Assembly: GCF_000003605.2 (NCBI RefSeq)
Contig: NW_003145113.1
Span: 1 to 37,752 of the forward strand
Length of the DNA: 37,752 bases
DNA from: Saccoglossus kowalevskii
Lineage: Eukaryota; Hemichordata; Enteropneusta; Harrimaniidae
Reading direction: 5' to 3'
The notes under the pieces are model-generated. The model was given only the letters and a program-made list of their open reading frames with translations, searched no databases and was not told where the DNA came from. Within the stretch, counting starts at the first letter, position 1; each line of letters opens with the position of its first letter. The translations under genes were made by a program, and so were the position numbers. Below, in pieces: positions 1 through 10,906 of the stretch.

Positions 1-690
1 CAAGTCCCGTTATCTACTATGCAAAGTAGTGTACAGTTCGGGCTACAGCCCTTGTTATCTACTATTCAAAGTAGTGTACAGTTCGGGCTACAGTCCCGTT
101 ATCTACTATTCAAAGTAGTGTACAGTTCGGGCTACAGTCCCGTTATCTACTATTCAAAGTATTGTACAGTATAGGTTACCGTCCCGTTATCTACTAGTCA
201 ACATTAGTGTACAGTTCGGGCTACAGTCCCGATATCTACTAGTCAAAGTAGTGTACAGTTAGGGCTACAGTCCCGTTATCTACTATTCAAAGTAGTGTAC
301 AGTTCGGGCTACAGTCCCGTTGTATACTCGTCAAAGTAGTGTACAGTTCGAGCTACAGTCCCGTTATCTACTATTCAAAGTAGTGTACAGTTCGGGCTAC
401 AGTCCCGTTATCTACTATTCAAAGTAGTTTACAGTTCGGGCTACAGTCCCGTTATCTACTATTCAAAATAGTGTACAGTTCGGGCTACAGTCCCTTTATC
501 TACTATTCAAAGTAGTGTACAGTTCGGGCTACAGTCCCGTTATCTACTATTCAAAGTAGTGTACAGTTCGGGCTACAGTCCCGTTATATACTATTCAAAG
601 TAGTGTACAGTTCGTGCTACAGTCCCTTTATCTACTATTCAAAGCAGTGTACAGTTCGGGCTACAGTCCCGTTATCTACTATTCAAAGTA

Positions 691-718
691 GTGTACAGTT
701 CGGGCTACAGTCAAAGTA
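691..718 (+). repeat. 28-bp short monomer
   Basis: The distance between successive GTGTACAG starts is 28 instead of 44. Sixteen bases are missing between two GTC triplets (CTACAGTC and TAGTC in a normal unit), leaving CTACAGTCAAAG. The palindromic cassette starts 48 bp after the next GTGTACAG. Confidence 0.9.
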
Positions 719-766
719 GTGTACAGTTTGGGCTACAGTCCCGTTATCTACTAGTCAGTTGTAGTT

Positions 767-782
767 TACAGCTCGAGCTGTA
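767..782. repeat. Perfect 16-bp palindrome in variant monomer
   Basis: TACAGCTCGAGCTGTA equals its own reverse complement and replaces TACAGTTCGGGCTACA of the consensus monomer. It follows CTAGTCAGTTGTAGTT and is followed by GTAACG rather than GTCCCG. Confidence 0.95.
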
Positions 783-1354
783 GTAACGTTATCTAGAAGT
801 CAAAGTAGTGTACAGTTCTGGCAATAGTCCCGTTATGTACTATTCAAAGTAGTGTGCAGTTCGGGCTACAGTCCCGTTATCTACTATTCAAAGTAGTGTA
901 CAGTTCGGGCTACAGTCCCGTTATCTACTATACAAAGTAGTGTACAGTTCGGGCTACAGTCCCGTTATCTACTATTCGAAGTATTGTACAGTTCGGGCTA
1001 CAGTCCCGTTATCTACTATTTAAAGTAGTGTACAGTTCGGGCTACAGTCCCGTTATCTACTATTCGAAGTATTGTACAGTTCGTGCTAGAGTCCCTTTAT
1101 CTACTATTTAAAGTAGTGTACAGTTCGGGCTACAGTCCCGTTATCTACTATTCAAAGTAGTTTACAGTTCGGGCTACAGTCCCGTTATCTACTATTCAAA
1201 GTAGTGTACAGTTCGGGCTACAGTCCCGTTATCTACTATTCAAAGTATTGTACAGTATAGGCTACCGTCCCGTTATCTACTAGTCAATATTAGTGTACAG
1301 TTCGGGCTACAGTCCCGTTACGTAGTATTCAAAGTAGTTTACAGTTCGGGCTAC

Positions 1355-1709
1355 AGTCCCGTTATCTACTATTCAAAGTAGTGTACAGTTCGGGCTACAG
1401 TCCCGTTATCTACTATTCAAAGTAGTGTACAGTTCGGGCTACAGTCCCGTTATCTACTATTCAAAGTAGTGTACAGTTCGGGCTACAGTCCCGTTATCTA
1501 CTATTCAAAGTAGTTTACAGTTCGGGCTACAGTCCCGTTATCTACTATTCAAAGTAGTGTACAGTTCGGGCTACAGTCCCGTTATCTACTATTCAAAGTA
1601 GTGTACAGTTCGGGCTACAGTCCCGTTATCTACTATTCAAAGTAGTGTACAGTTCGGGCTACAGTCCCGTTATCTACTATTCAAAGTAGTGTACAGTTCG
1701 GGCTACAGT
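1355..1709 (+). repeat. Run of near-identical consensus monomers
   Basis: About eight consecutive 44-bp units carry almost no differences from consensus except one GTAGTTT substitution near 1,511. The run follows a marker sequence (TATAGG, then CAATATT, then TTACGTAGTATTC) that precedes similar sequence at 5,628-5,730 and at 27,335-27,440. This suggests one ancestral segment copied three times. Confidence 0.8.
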
Positions 1710-2129
1710 TCCGTTATCTACTATTCGAAGTATTGTACAGTATAGGCTACCGTCCCGTTATCTACTAGTCAACATTAGTGTACAGTTCGGGCTACAGTCC
1801 CGTTATCTACTAGTCAAAGTGGTGTACAGTTCTGGCAATAGTCCCGTTATGTACTATTCAATGAAGTGTACAGTTCGGGCTACAGTCCCGTTATCTACTA
1901 TTCAAAGTAGTGTACAGTTCGGGCTACAGTCCCGTTATCTACTATACAAAGTAGTGTACAGTTCGATCTACAGTCCCGTTATCTACTGTTCAAAGTAGTG
2001 TACAGTTCGGGCTACAGTCCCGTTATCTACTATTCAAAGTAGTGTACAGTTCGTGCTACAGTCCCTTTATCTACTATTCAAAGTAGTGTACAGTTCGGGC
2101 TACAGTCCCGTTATCTACTATTCAAAGTA

Positions 2130-2157
2130 GTGTACAGTTCGGGCTACAGTCAAAGTA
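2130..2157 (+). repeat. 28-bp short monomer
   Basis: Same 16-bp deletion at GTC as the copy at 691, again immediately upstream of a palindromic-cassette unit (imperfect copy at 2,206). Confidence 0.9.
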
Positions 2158-2205
2158 GTGTACAGTTTGGGCTACAGTCCCGTTATCTACTAGTCAGTTG
2201 TAGTT

Positions 2206-2221
2206 TACAGCTCGCGCTGTA
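2206..2221. repeat. Imperfect copy of the 16-bp palindrome
   Basis: The centre reads CTCGCG instead of CTCGAG, so one base pair of the palindrome is lost. The flanking GTTGTAGTT context is the same as in the perfect copies. Confidence 0.85.
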
Positions 2222-2647
2222 GTCCCGTTATCTACTAGTCAAAGTAGTGTACAGTTCGGACTACAGTCCCGTTATCTTCTCGTCAAAGTAGTGTACAGTT
2301 CGGGCTACAGTCCCGTTATCTACTATTCAAAGTAGTGTACAGTTCGGGCTACAGTCCCGTTATCTACTATTCAAAGTAGTGTACAGTTCGGACTACAGTC
2401 CCGTTAACTACTCGTCAAAGTAGTGTTCAGTTCGGGCTACAGTCCCGTTATCTACTATTCAAAGTAGTGTACAGTTCGGGCTACAGTCCCTTTATCCTAC
2501 TATTCAAAGTTGTGTACAGTTCGGTCTACAGTCCCGTTATCTACTATTCAAAGTACTGTACAGTTCGGGCTACAGTCCCGTTATCTACTATTCAAAGTAG
2601 TGTACAGTTCGGGCTACCGTCCCGTTATCTACTAGTCAGTTGTAGTT

Positions 2648-2663
2648 TACAGCTCGAGCTGTA
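2648..2663. repeat. Perfect 16-bp palindrome in variant monomer
   Basis: TACAGCTCGAGCTGTA, followed by GTAACG as in the copies at 767 and 17,708. Unlike those at 767 and 3,250, it has no 28-bp monomer upstream. Confidence 0.95.
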
Positions 2664-3173
2664 GTAACGTTATCTACTATTCAAAGTAGTGTACAGTTCG
2701 GGACTACAGTCCCGTTATCTTCTCGTCAAAGTAGTGTACAGTTCGGGCTACAGTCCCGCTATCTACTATTCAAAGTAGTGTACAGTTCGGACTACAGTCC
2801 CGTTAACTACTCGTCAAAGTAGTGTTCAGTTTGGGCTACAGTCCCGTTTCTGCTTTTCAAAGTAGTGTACAGTTCGGGCTACAGTCCCGTTATCTACTAT
2901 TCAAAGTAGTGTACAGTTCGGGCTATAGTCCCGTTATCGTCTAGTCTATATTAGTGTACAGTTCTGACTATAGTCCCGTTATCCACTGGTCAAAGTAGTG
3001 TACAGTTTGGGCTACAGTCCCATTATCTACTAGTCAAAGTAGTGTACAGTTCGGGCTACATTCCCCTTATCTACTATTCAAAGTAGTGTACAATTCGGGC
3101 TACAGTCCCTTTATCTACTCGTCATAGTAGTGTACAGTTCGGGCTACAGTCCCGTTATCTACTATTCAAAGTA

Positions 3174-3201
3174 GTGTACAGTTCGGGCTACAGTCAAAGT
3201 A
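3174..3201 (+). repeat. 28-bp short monomer
   Basis: GTGTACAG starts at 3,174 and 3,202. The unit is deleted between GTC triplets, upstream of the perfect palindrome at 3,250. Confidence 0.9.
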
Positions 3202-3630
3202 GTGTACAGGTTGGGCTACAGTCCCGTTATCTACTAGTCAGTTGTAGTTTACAGCTCGAGCTGTAGTCCCGTTATCTACTAGTCAAAGTAGTGTACAGTT
3301 CGGACTACAGTCCCGTTATCTTCTCGTCAAAGTAGTGTACAGTTCGGGCTACAGTCCCGTTATCTACTATTCAAAGTAGTGTACAGTTCGGGCTACAGTC
3401 CCGTTATCTACTATTCAAAGTTGTGTGCTTTTCGGGCTACAGTTCTGTTATCTACTATTCAAAGTAGTGTATTGTTCGTCCTACAGTCCCTTTATCTACT
3501 ATTTAAAGTAGTGTACAGTTCGGGCTACAGTCCCGTTATCTACTATTCAAAGTAGTGTACAGTTCGGGCTACAGTCCCGTTATCTACTATTCGAAGTAGT
3601 GTACAGTTCGTGCTACAGTCTCTTTATCTA
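3190..3630 (+). repeat. Segment paralogous to 32,133-32,573
   Basis: The two segments share an ordered set of private variants at one constant offset (28,943 bp) with no net indel: the 28-bp monomer, the palindrome, TTATCTTCTCGTC, TTGTGTGCTTTTCG, CAGTTCTG, TTCGTCCTACAG and CAGTCTCTTTATC. The offset was checked at three markers (3,250, 3,421 and 3,619 against 32,193, 32,364 and 32,562). Confidence 0.9.
3250..3265. repeat. Perfect 16-bp palindrome in variant monomer
   Basis: TACAGCTCGAGCTGTA followed by GTCCCG. It is colinear with the copy at 32,193 inside a long-range paralogous segment at a constant 28,943-bp offset. Confidence 0.95.
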
Positions 3631-4263
3631 CTATTTAAAGTAGTGGACAGCTCGGGCAACAGTCCCGTTATCTACTATTCAAAGTAGTGTACAGTTCGGG
3701 CTACAGTCCCGTTATCTACTATTCAAAGTAGTGTACAGTTCGGGCTACAGTCCCGTTATCTAGTATTCAAAGTATTGTACAGTTCGGGCTACAGTCCCGT
3801 TATCTACTAGTCAAAGTAGTGTACAGTTAGGGCTACAGTCCCGTTATCTACTATTCAAAGTAGTGTACAGTTCGGGATACAGTCCCGTTGTTTACTAGTC
3901 AAAGTAGTGTACAGTTCGGGCTACAGTCCCGTTATCTACTATTTAAAGTAGTGTACAGTTCGGGCTACAGTCCCGTTATCTACTATTCAAAGTAGTGTAC
4001 AGTTCGGGCTACAGTCCCGTTATTTACTATTCAAAAGTAGTGTACAGTTCGGGCTACAGTCCCGTTATCTATTAGTCAAAGTAGTGTACAGTTCGGTCTA
4101 TAGTCCCGTTAACTACTAGTCAAAGTAGTGTACAGTTCGGGCTACACTCCCGTTATCTACTATTCAAAAGTAGTGTACAGTTCGGGCTACAGTCCCGTTA
4201 TCTACTATTCAAAGTAGTGTACAGTTCGGGCTACCGTCCCGTTATCTACTAGTCAAAGTAGTT

Positions 4264-4279
4264 TACAGCTCGAGCTGTA
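4264..4279. repeat. Perfect 16-bp palindrome adjoining a 45-bp block
   Basis: TACAGCTCGAGCTGTA, here preceded by CTAGTCAAAGTAGTT rather than the GTTGTAGTT context. It lies 41 bp upstream of the first 45-bp monomer block. Confidence 0.95.
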
Positions 4280-4304
4280 GTCCCTTTTCGACTAGCCAAC
4301 AGTA

Positions 4305-4528
4305 GTGTACAGTTCGGGCTAGAGTCCCTTTATCGACTAGTCAGTAGTAGTGTGCAGTTCGCGCTACAGTCCCGTTATCTACTAGTCAATAGTAGTGTGC
4401 AGTTCGGGCTAGAGTCCCGTTATATACTAGTCAATAGTAGTGTGCAGTTCGTGAAACAGTCCCTTTATCGACTAGTCAATAGTAGTGTGCAGTTCGGGCT
4501 AGAGTCCCGTTATCTACTAGTTAATGTA
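4305..4528 (+). repeat. 45-bp monomer block, type II (V lineage)
   Basis: GTGTRCAG starts at 4,305, 4,350, 4,395, 4,440 and 4,485, that is 45-bp spacing caused by CAATAGTAGTG in place of CAAAGTAGTG, then returns to 44. Units alternate GGGCTAGAG and GTGAAACAG centres and CGACTAG and CTACTAG ends. Because 45 is a multiple of three, one plus-strand frame stays open with a 15-residue period. The GTGAAACAG centre and TTATCTACTAGTTAATG end define the V lineage, shared with blocks at 25,881 and 34,882. Confidence 0.9.
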
Positions 4529-6598
4529 GTGTACAGTTTGGGCTACAGTCCCGTTATCTACTATTCAACATTTGTCTACAATTCGGGCTACAGTCCCGTA
4601 TCTCGTAGTCAAAGTAGTGTACAGTACGGGCAACAGTCCCTTTATCTACTATTTACAGTAGTGTACAGTTCGGGCTACATTCCCGTTATCTACTATTCAA
4701 AGTAGTGTACAGTTCGGGCTACAGTCCCTTTATCTACTATTTAAAGTAGTGTACAGTTCGGGCTACAGTCCCTTTATCTACTATTCAAAGTATTGTACAG
4801 TCCGGGCTACAGTCCCGTTATCTACTATTCAAAGTAGTGTACTGTTCGGGCTGCAGTCCCGTTATCTACTATTCAAAGTAGTGTACAGTTCGGGCTACAG
4901 TCCCGTTATCTACTATTCAAAGTAGTGTACAGTTCGGGCTACAGTCCCGTTATCTACTATTCAAAGTATTGTACAGTATAGGCTACCGTCCCGTTATCTA
5001 CTAGTCAACATTAGTGTACAGTTCGGGCTACAGTCCCGTTATCTACTAGTCAAAGTAGTGTACAGTTCTGGCAATAGTCCCGTTATGTACTATTCAAAGT
5101 AGTGTACAGTTCGGGCTACAGTCCTGTTATCTACTATTCAAAGTAGTGTACAGTTCGGGCTACAGTCCCGTTATCTACTATTCAAAGTAGTGTACAGTTC
5201 GGGCTACAGTCCCGTTATCTACTATTCAAAGTAGTGTACAGTTCGGGCTACAGTCCCGTTATCTACTATTCTAAGTAGTGTACAGTTCGGACTACAGTCC
5301 CGTTATCTACTATTCAAAGTAGTGTACAGTTCCGGCTACAGTCCCATTATCTACTATTCAAAGTAGTGTACAGTTCGGGCTACAGTCCCGTTATCTACTA
5401 TTTAAAGTAGTGTACAGTTCGGGCTACAGTCCCGTTATCTACTATTCGAAGTATTGTACAGTTCGTGCTACAGTCCTTTTATCTACTATTTAAAGTAGTG
5501 TACAGTTCGGGCTACAGTCCCGTTATCTACTATTCAAAGTAGTGTACAGTTCGGGCAACAGTCCCGTTATCTACTATTCAAAGTAGTGTACAGTTCGGGC
5601 TACAGTCCCGTTATCTACTATTCAAATTATTGTACAGTATAGGCTACCGTCCCGTTATCTACTAGTCAATATTAGTGTACAGTTCGGGCTACAGTCCCGT
5701 TACGTAGTATTCAAAGTAGTTTACAGTTCGGGCTACAGTCCCGTTATCTACTATTCAAAGTAGTGTACAGTTCGGGCTACAGTCCCGTTAACTACTATTC
5801 AAAGTAGTGTACAGTTCGGGCTACAGTCCCGTTATCTACTATTCAAAGTAGTGTACATTTCGGGCTACAGTCCCGTTATCTACTATTCAAAGTAGTGTAC
5901 AGTTCGGGCTACAGTCCCGTTATCTACTATTCAAAGTATTGTACAGTTTAGGTTCCCGTCCCGTTATCTACTAGTCAACATTAGTGTACAGTTCGGGCTA
6001 CAGTCCCGATATCTACTAGTCAAAGTAGTGTACAGTTAGGGCTACAGTCCCGTTATCTACTATTCAAAGTAGTGTACAGTTCGGGCTACAGTCCCGTTGT
6101 CTACTCGTCAAAGTAGTGTACAGTTCGGGCTACAGTCCCGTTATCTACTCGTCAAAGTAGTGTACAGTTCAGGCTATAGTCCGTTATCTACTAGTCAAAG
6201 TACTGTACAGTTCGGGCTACAGTCCCATTATCTACTAGTCAAAGTAGTGTACAGTTCGGGCTACAGTCCCGTTATCTACTATTCAAAGTAATGTACAGTT
6301 CGGGCTACAGTCCCGTTATCTACTATTCAAAGTAGTGTACAGTTCGAGCTACAGTCCCTTTATCTACTATTCAAAGTAGTGTACAGTTCGGGCTACAGTC
6401 ACTTTATCTACTATTCAAAGTAGTGTACAGTTCGGTCTACAGTCCCGTTATCTACTATTCAAAGTAGTGTACAGTTCGGGCTACAGTCCCTTTATCTACT
6501 ATTCAAAGTAGTGTACAGTTCGTGCTACAGTCCCTTTATCTACTATTCAAAGTAGTGTACAGTTCGGGCTACAGTCCCGTTATCTACTATTCAAAGTA

Positions 6599-6626
6599 GT
6601 GTACAGTTCGGGCTACAGTTAAAGTA
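6599..6626 (+). repeat. 28-bp short monomer
   Basis: GTGTACAG starts at 6,599 and 6,627. The junction reads CTACAGTTAAAG, so the GTC of the other copies has become GTT. It is upstream of an imperfect palindrome. Confidence 0.88.
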
Positions 6627-6674
6627 GTGTACAGTTTGGGCTACAGTCCCGTTATCTACTAGTCAGTTGTAGTT

Positions 6675-6690
6675 TACAGCTCGCCCTGTA
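6675..6690. repeat. Imperfect copy of the 16-bp palindrome
   Basis: Reads TACAGCTCGCCCTGTA; the right arm has lost the AGC complement. Confidence 0.85.
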
Positions 6691-8430
6691 GTCCCGTTAT
6701 CTACTAGTCAAAGTAGTGTACAGTTCGGGCTACAGTCCCGTTATCTACTATTCAAAGTAGTGTACAGTTCGGGCTACAGTCCCGTTATCTACTATTCAAA
6801 GTAGTGTACAGTTCGGACTACAGTCCCGTTAACTACTCGTCAAAGTAGTGTTCAGTTCGGGCTACAGTCCCGTTATCTACTATTCGAAGTAGTGTACAGT
6901 TCGGGCTACAGTCCCTTTATCTACTATTCAAAGTAGTGTACAGTTCGGTCTACAGTCCCGTTATCTTCTATTCAAAGTAGTGTACAGTTCGGGCTACAGT
7001 CCCGTTATCTACTATTCAAAGTAGTGTACAGTTCGGGCTACAGTCCCGTTATCTGCTATTCAAAGTATTGTACAGTTCGGGCTACAGTCCCGTTATCTAC
7101 TATACAAAGTAGTATACAGTTCGGGCTACAGTCCCGTTATCTACTATTCAAAGTAGTGTACAGTTCGGGCTACAGTCCCGTTATCTACTATTCGAAGTAG
7201 TGTACAGTTCGGGCTACAGTACTGTTATCTACTATTCAAAGTAGTGTACAGATCGGGCTACAGTCCCGTTATCTACTATTCAAAGTAGTGTACAGTTCGG
7301 GCTACAGTCCCGTTATCTACTATTCAAAGTATTGTACAGTTCGGGCTACAGTCCCGTTATCTACTATTCAAAGTATTGTACAGTTCGAGCTACAGTCCCG
7401 TTATCTACTATTCAAAGTAGCGTACAGTTCGGGCTACAGTCCCGTTATCTACTATTCAAAGTAGTGTACAGTTCGGGTTACAGTCCCGTTATCTACTCTT
7501 CAAAGTATGTACAGTTCGGGCTACAGTCCCGTTATCTACTTTTCAAAGTAGTGTACAGTTCGGGCTACAGTCCCGTTATCTACTATTCAAAGTATTGTAC
7601 AGTATAGGCTACCGTCCCGTTATCTACTAGTCAACATTAGTGTACAGTTCGGGCTACAGTCTCGTTATCTACTAGTCAAAGTAGTGTACAGTTAGGGCTA
7701 CAGTCCCGTTATCTACTATTCAAAGTAGTGTACAGTTCGGGCTACAGTCCCGTTGTCTACTAGTCTAAGTAGTGTACAGTTCGGGCTACAGTCCCGTTAT
7801 CTACTCGTCAAAGTAGTGTACAGTTCGTGCTATAGTCCCGTTATCTACTAGTCAAAGTAGTGTACAGTTCGGGCTACAGTCCCGTTATCTACTAGTCAAA
7901 GTAGTGTACAGTTCGGTCTATAGTCCCGTTATCTACTAGTCAAAGTAGTGTACAGTTCGGGCTACAGTCCCGTTATCTACTATTCAAAGTAATGTACAGT
8001 TCGGGCTACAGTTCCGTTATCTACTCGTCAAAGTAGTGTACAGTTCGGGCTAGAGTCCCGTTATCTAGTAGTCAAAATTGCGTACAGTTCGGGCTACAGT
8101 CCCGTTATCTACTATTCAAAGTAGGGTACAGTTCGGGCTACAGTCCCTTTATCTACTCGTCAAAGTAGTGTACAGTTCGGGCTACAGTCCCGTTTCTACT
8201 ATTCAAAGTAGTGTACAGTTCGGGCTACAGTCCCGTTATCTACAAGTCAAAGTAGTGTACAGTTCGGGCTACAGTCCCGTTATCTACTAGTCAAAGTAGT
8301 GTACAGTTCGGTCTATAGTCCCGTTATCTACTAGTCAAAGTAGTGTACAGTTAGGGCTACAGTTCCGTTATCTACTATTCAAAGTATTGTCCAGTATAGG
8401 CTACCGTCCCGTTATCTACTAGTCAAAGTA

Positions 8431-8700
8431 GTGTGCAGTTCGGGCTACAGTCCCTTTATCGACTAGCGAACAGTAGTGTACAGTTCGAGAAACAGTCCCT
8501 TTATCGACTAGTCAATAGTAGTGTGCAGTTCGCGCTACAGTCCCGTTATCTACTAGTCAATAGTAGTGTGCAGTTCGGGCTAGAGTTCCGTTATCTACTA
8601 GTCAATAGTAGTGTGCAGTTCGGGAAACAGTCCCTTTATCGACTAGTCAATAGTAGTGTGCAGTTCGGGCTAGAGTCCCGTTATCTACTAGTTAAAAGTA
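8431..8700 (+). repeat. 45-bp monomer block, type I
   Basis: Six units start at GTGTGCAG 8,431 with 45-bp spacing. Unit centres run in the order GGGCTACAG, GAGAAACAG, GCGCTACAG, GGGCTAGAG, GGGAAACAG, GGGCTAGAG. The last unit is also 45 bp here (GTTAAAAGTAG), which keeps one plus-strand frame open for 163 codons (8,433-8,924), the longest in the window. GACTAGCGAACAG and GCTAGAGTTCCG are shared only with the block at 33,379. Confidence 0.92.
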
Positions 8701-10637
8701 GTGTACAGTTTGGGCTACTGTCCGGTTATCTAGTAGTCAAAGTAGTGTACAATTTGGGCTACAGTCCCGTTATCTACTATTCAACATTTGTGTACAAATT
8801 CGGGCTACAGTCCCGTTATCTCGTAGTCAAAGTAGTGTACAGTTCGGGCTACAGTCCCTTTTATCTACTATTTAAAGTAGTGTACAGTTCGGGGTACAGT
8901 CCCGTTATCTACTATTCAAAGTAGTGTACAGTTCGGGGTACAGTCCCGTTATTTACTATTCGAAGTAGTGTACAGTTCGTGCTACAGTCCCTTTATCTAC
9001 TATTTAAAGTAGTGTACAGTTCGGGCTACAGTCCCGTTATCTACTATTCAAACGTAGTGTACAGATCGGGCTACAGTCCCGTTATCTACTATTCAAAGTA
9101 GTGTACAGTTCGGGCTACAGTCCCGTTATCTACTATTCAAAGTAGTGTACAGTTCGGGCTACAGTCCCGTTATCTACTATTCAAAGTAGTGTACAGTTCG
9201 GGCTACAGTCCCGTTATCTACTATTCAAAGTAGTTTACAGTTCGGGCTACAGTCCCGTTATCTACTATTCAAAGTAGTGTACAGTTCGGGCTACAGTCCC
9301 GTTATCTACTATTCAAAGTAGTGTACAGTTCGGGCTACAGTCCCGTTATCTACTATTCAAAGTAGTGTACAGTTCGGGCTACAGTACCGTTATCTACTAT
9401 TCAAAGTATTGTACAGTATAGGCTACCGTCCCGTTATCTACTAGTCAACATTAGTGTACAGTTCGGGCTACAGTCCCGTTATCTACTCGTCAAAGTGGTG
9501 TACAGTTCTGGCAATAGTCCCGTTATGTACTATTCAAAGTAGTGTACAGTTCGGGCTACAGTCCCGTTATCTACTATTCAAAGTAGTGTACAGTTCGGGC
9601 TACAGTCCCGTTATCTACTATTCAAAGTAGTGTACAGTTCGGGCTACAGTCCCGTTATCTACTATTCAAAGTAGTTTACAGTTCGGGCTACAGTCCCGTT
9701 ATCTACTATTCAAAGTAATGTACAGTTCGGGCTACAGTTCCGTTATCTACTCGTCAAAGTAGTGTACAGTTCGGGCTAGAGTCCCGTTATCTAGTAGTCA
9801 AAATTGCGTACAGTTCGGGCTACAGTCCCGTTATCTACTATTCGAAGTAGGGTGCAGTTCGGGCTACAGTCCCTTTATCTGCTCGTCAAAGTAGTGTACA
9901 GTTCGGGCTACAGTCCCGTTTCTACTGTTCAAAGTAGTGTACAGTTCGGGCTACAGTCCCGTTATCTACTATTCAAAGTAATGTACAGTTCGGGCTACAG
10001 TTCCGTTATCTACTCGTCAAAGTAGTGTACAGTTCGGGCTAGAGTCCCGTTATCTAGTAGTCAAAATTGCGTACAGTTCGGGCTACAGTCCCGTTATCTA
10101 CTCGTCAAAGTAGTGTACAGTTCGGGCTACAGTCCCGTTTCTACTATTCAAAGTAGTGTACAGTTCGGGCTACAGTCCCGTTATCTACTAGTCAAAGTAG
10201 TGTACTGTTCGGTCTATAGTCCCGTTATCTACTATTCAAAGTAGTGTACAGTTCGGGCTACAGTCCCGTTTCTACTATTCAAAGTAGTGTACAGTTCGGG
10301 CTACAGTCCCGTTATCTACTAGTTAAAGTAGTGTACAGTTCGGTCTATAGTCCCGTTATCTACTAGTCAAAGTAGTGTACAGTTCGGTCTATAGTCCCGT
10401 TATCTACTATTCAAAGTAGTGTACAGTTCGGGCTACAGTCCCGTTTCTACTATTCAAAGTAGTGTACAGTTCGGGCTACAGTCCCGTTATCTACTAGTCA
10501 AAGTAGTGTACAGTTCGGTCTATAGTCCCGTTATCTTCTAGTCAAAGTAGTGTACAGTTAGGGCTACAGTCCCGTTATCTACTATTCAAAGTATTGTACA
10601 GTATAGGCTACCGTCCCGTTATCAACTAGTCAAAGTA

Positions 10638-10906
10638 GTGTGCAGTTCGGGCTACAGTCCCTTTATCGACGAGCCAACAGTAGTGTACAGTTCGAGAAAC
10701 AGTCCCTTTATCGACTAGTCAATAGTAGTGTGCAGTTCGCGCTACAGTCCCGTTATCTACTAGTCAATAGTAGTGTGCAGTTCGGGCTAGAGTCCCGTTA
10801 TCTACTAGTCAATAGTAGTGTGCAGTTCGGGAAACAGTCCCTTTACCGACTTGTCAATAGTAGTGTGCAGTTCGGGCTAGAGTCCCGTTATCTACTAGTT
10901 AAAGTA
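10638..10906 (+). repeat. 45-bp monomer block, type I
   Basis: Starts at 10,638, 10,683, 10,728, 10,773, 10,818 and 10,863, then a 44-bp step to 10,907: five 45-bp units plus one of 44. It has the private variants GACGAGCC and CCGACTTG. Confidence 0.92.

Larger units (their letters stand above)
1..4304 (+). repeat. Plain monomer region, left part
   Basis: Mostly 44-bp monomers close to consensus, without 45-bp blocks. It contains several copies of a marker variant (GTATTG followed by CAGTATAGG and TACCG, near 161, 1,247 and 1,737), three 28-bp short monomers, and five copies of the palindromic cassette near 767, 2,206, 2,648, 3,250 and 4,264. Nothing other than satellite was seen. Confidence 0.9.
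4529..8430 (+). repeat. Plain monomer region between first type II and first type I block
   Basis: 44-bp monomers with marker variants (TATAGG near 4,970, 5,630, 7,590 and 8,390), one 28-bp monomer, one imperfect palindrome, and the first copy of the CAAAATTGCG signature near 8,073. The stretch 5,940-6,700 parallels 31,500-32,230. No non-satellite sequence was seen. Confidence 0.88.
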
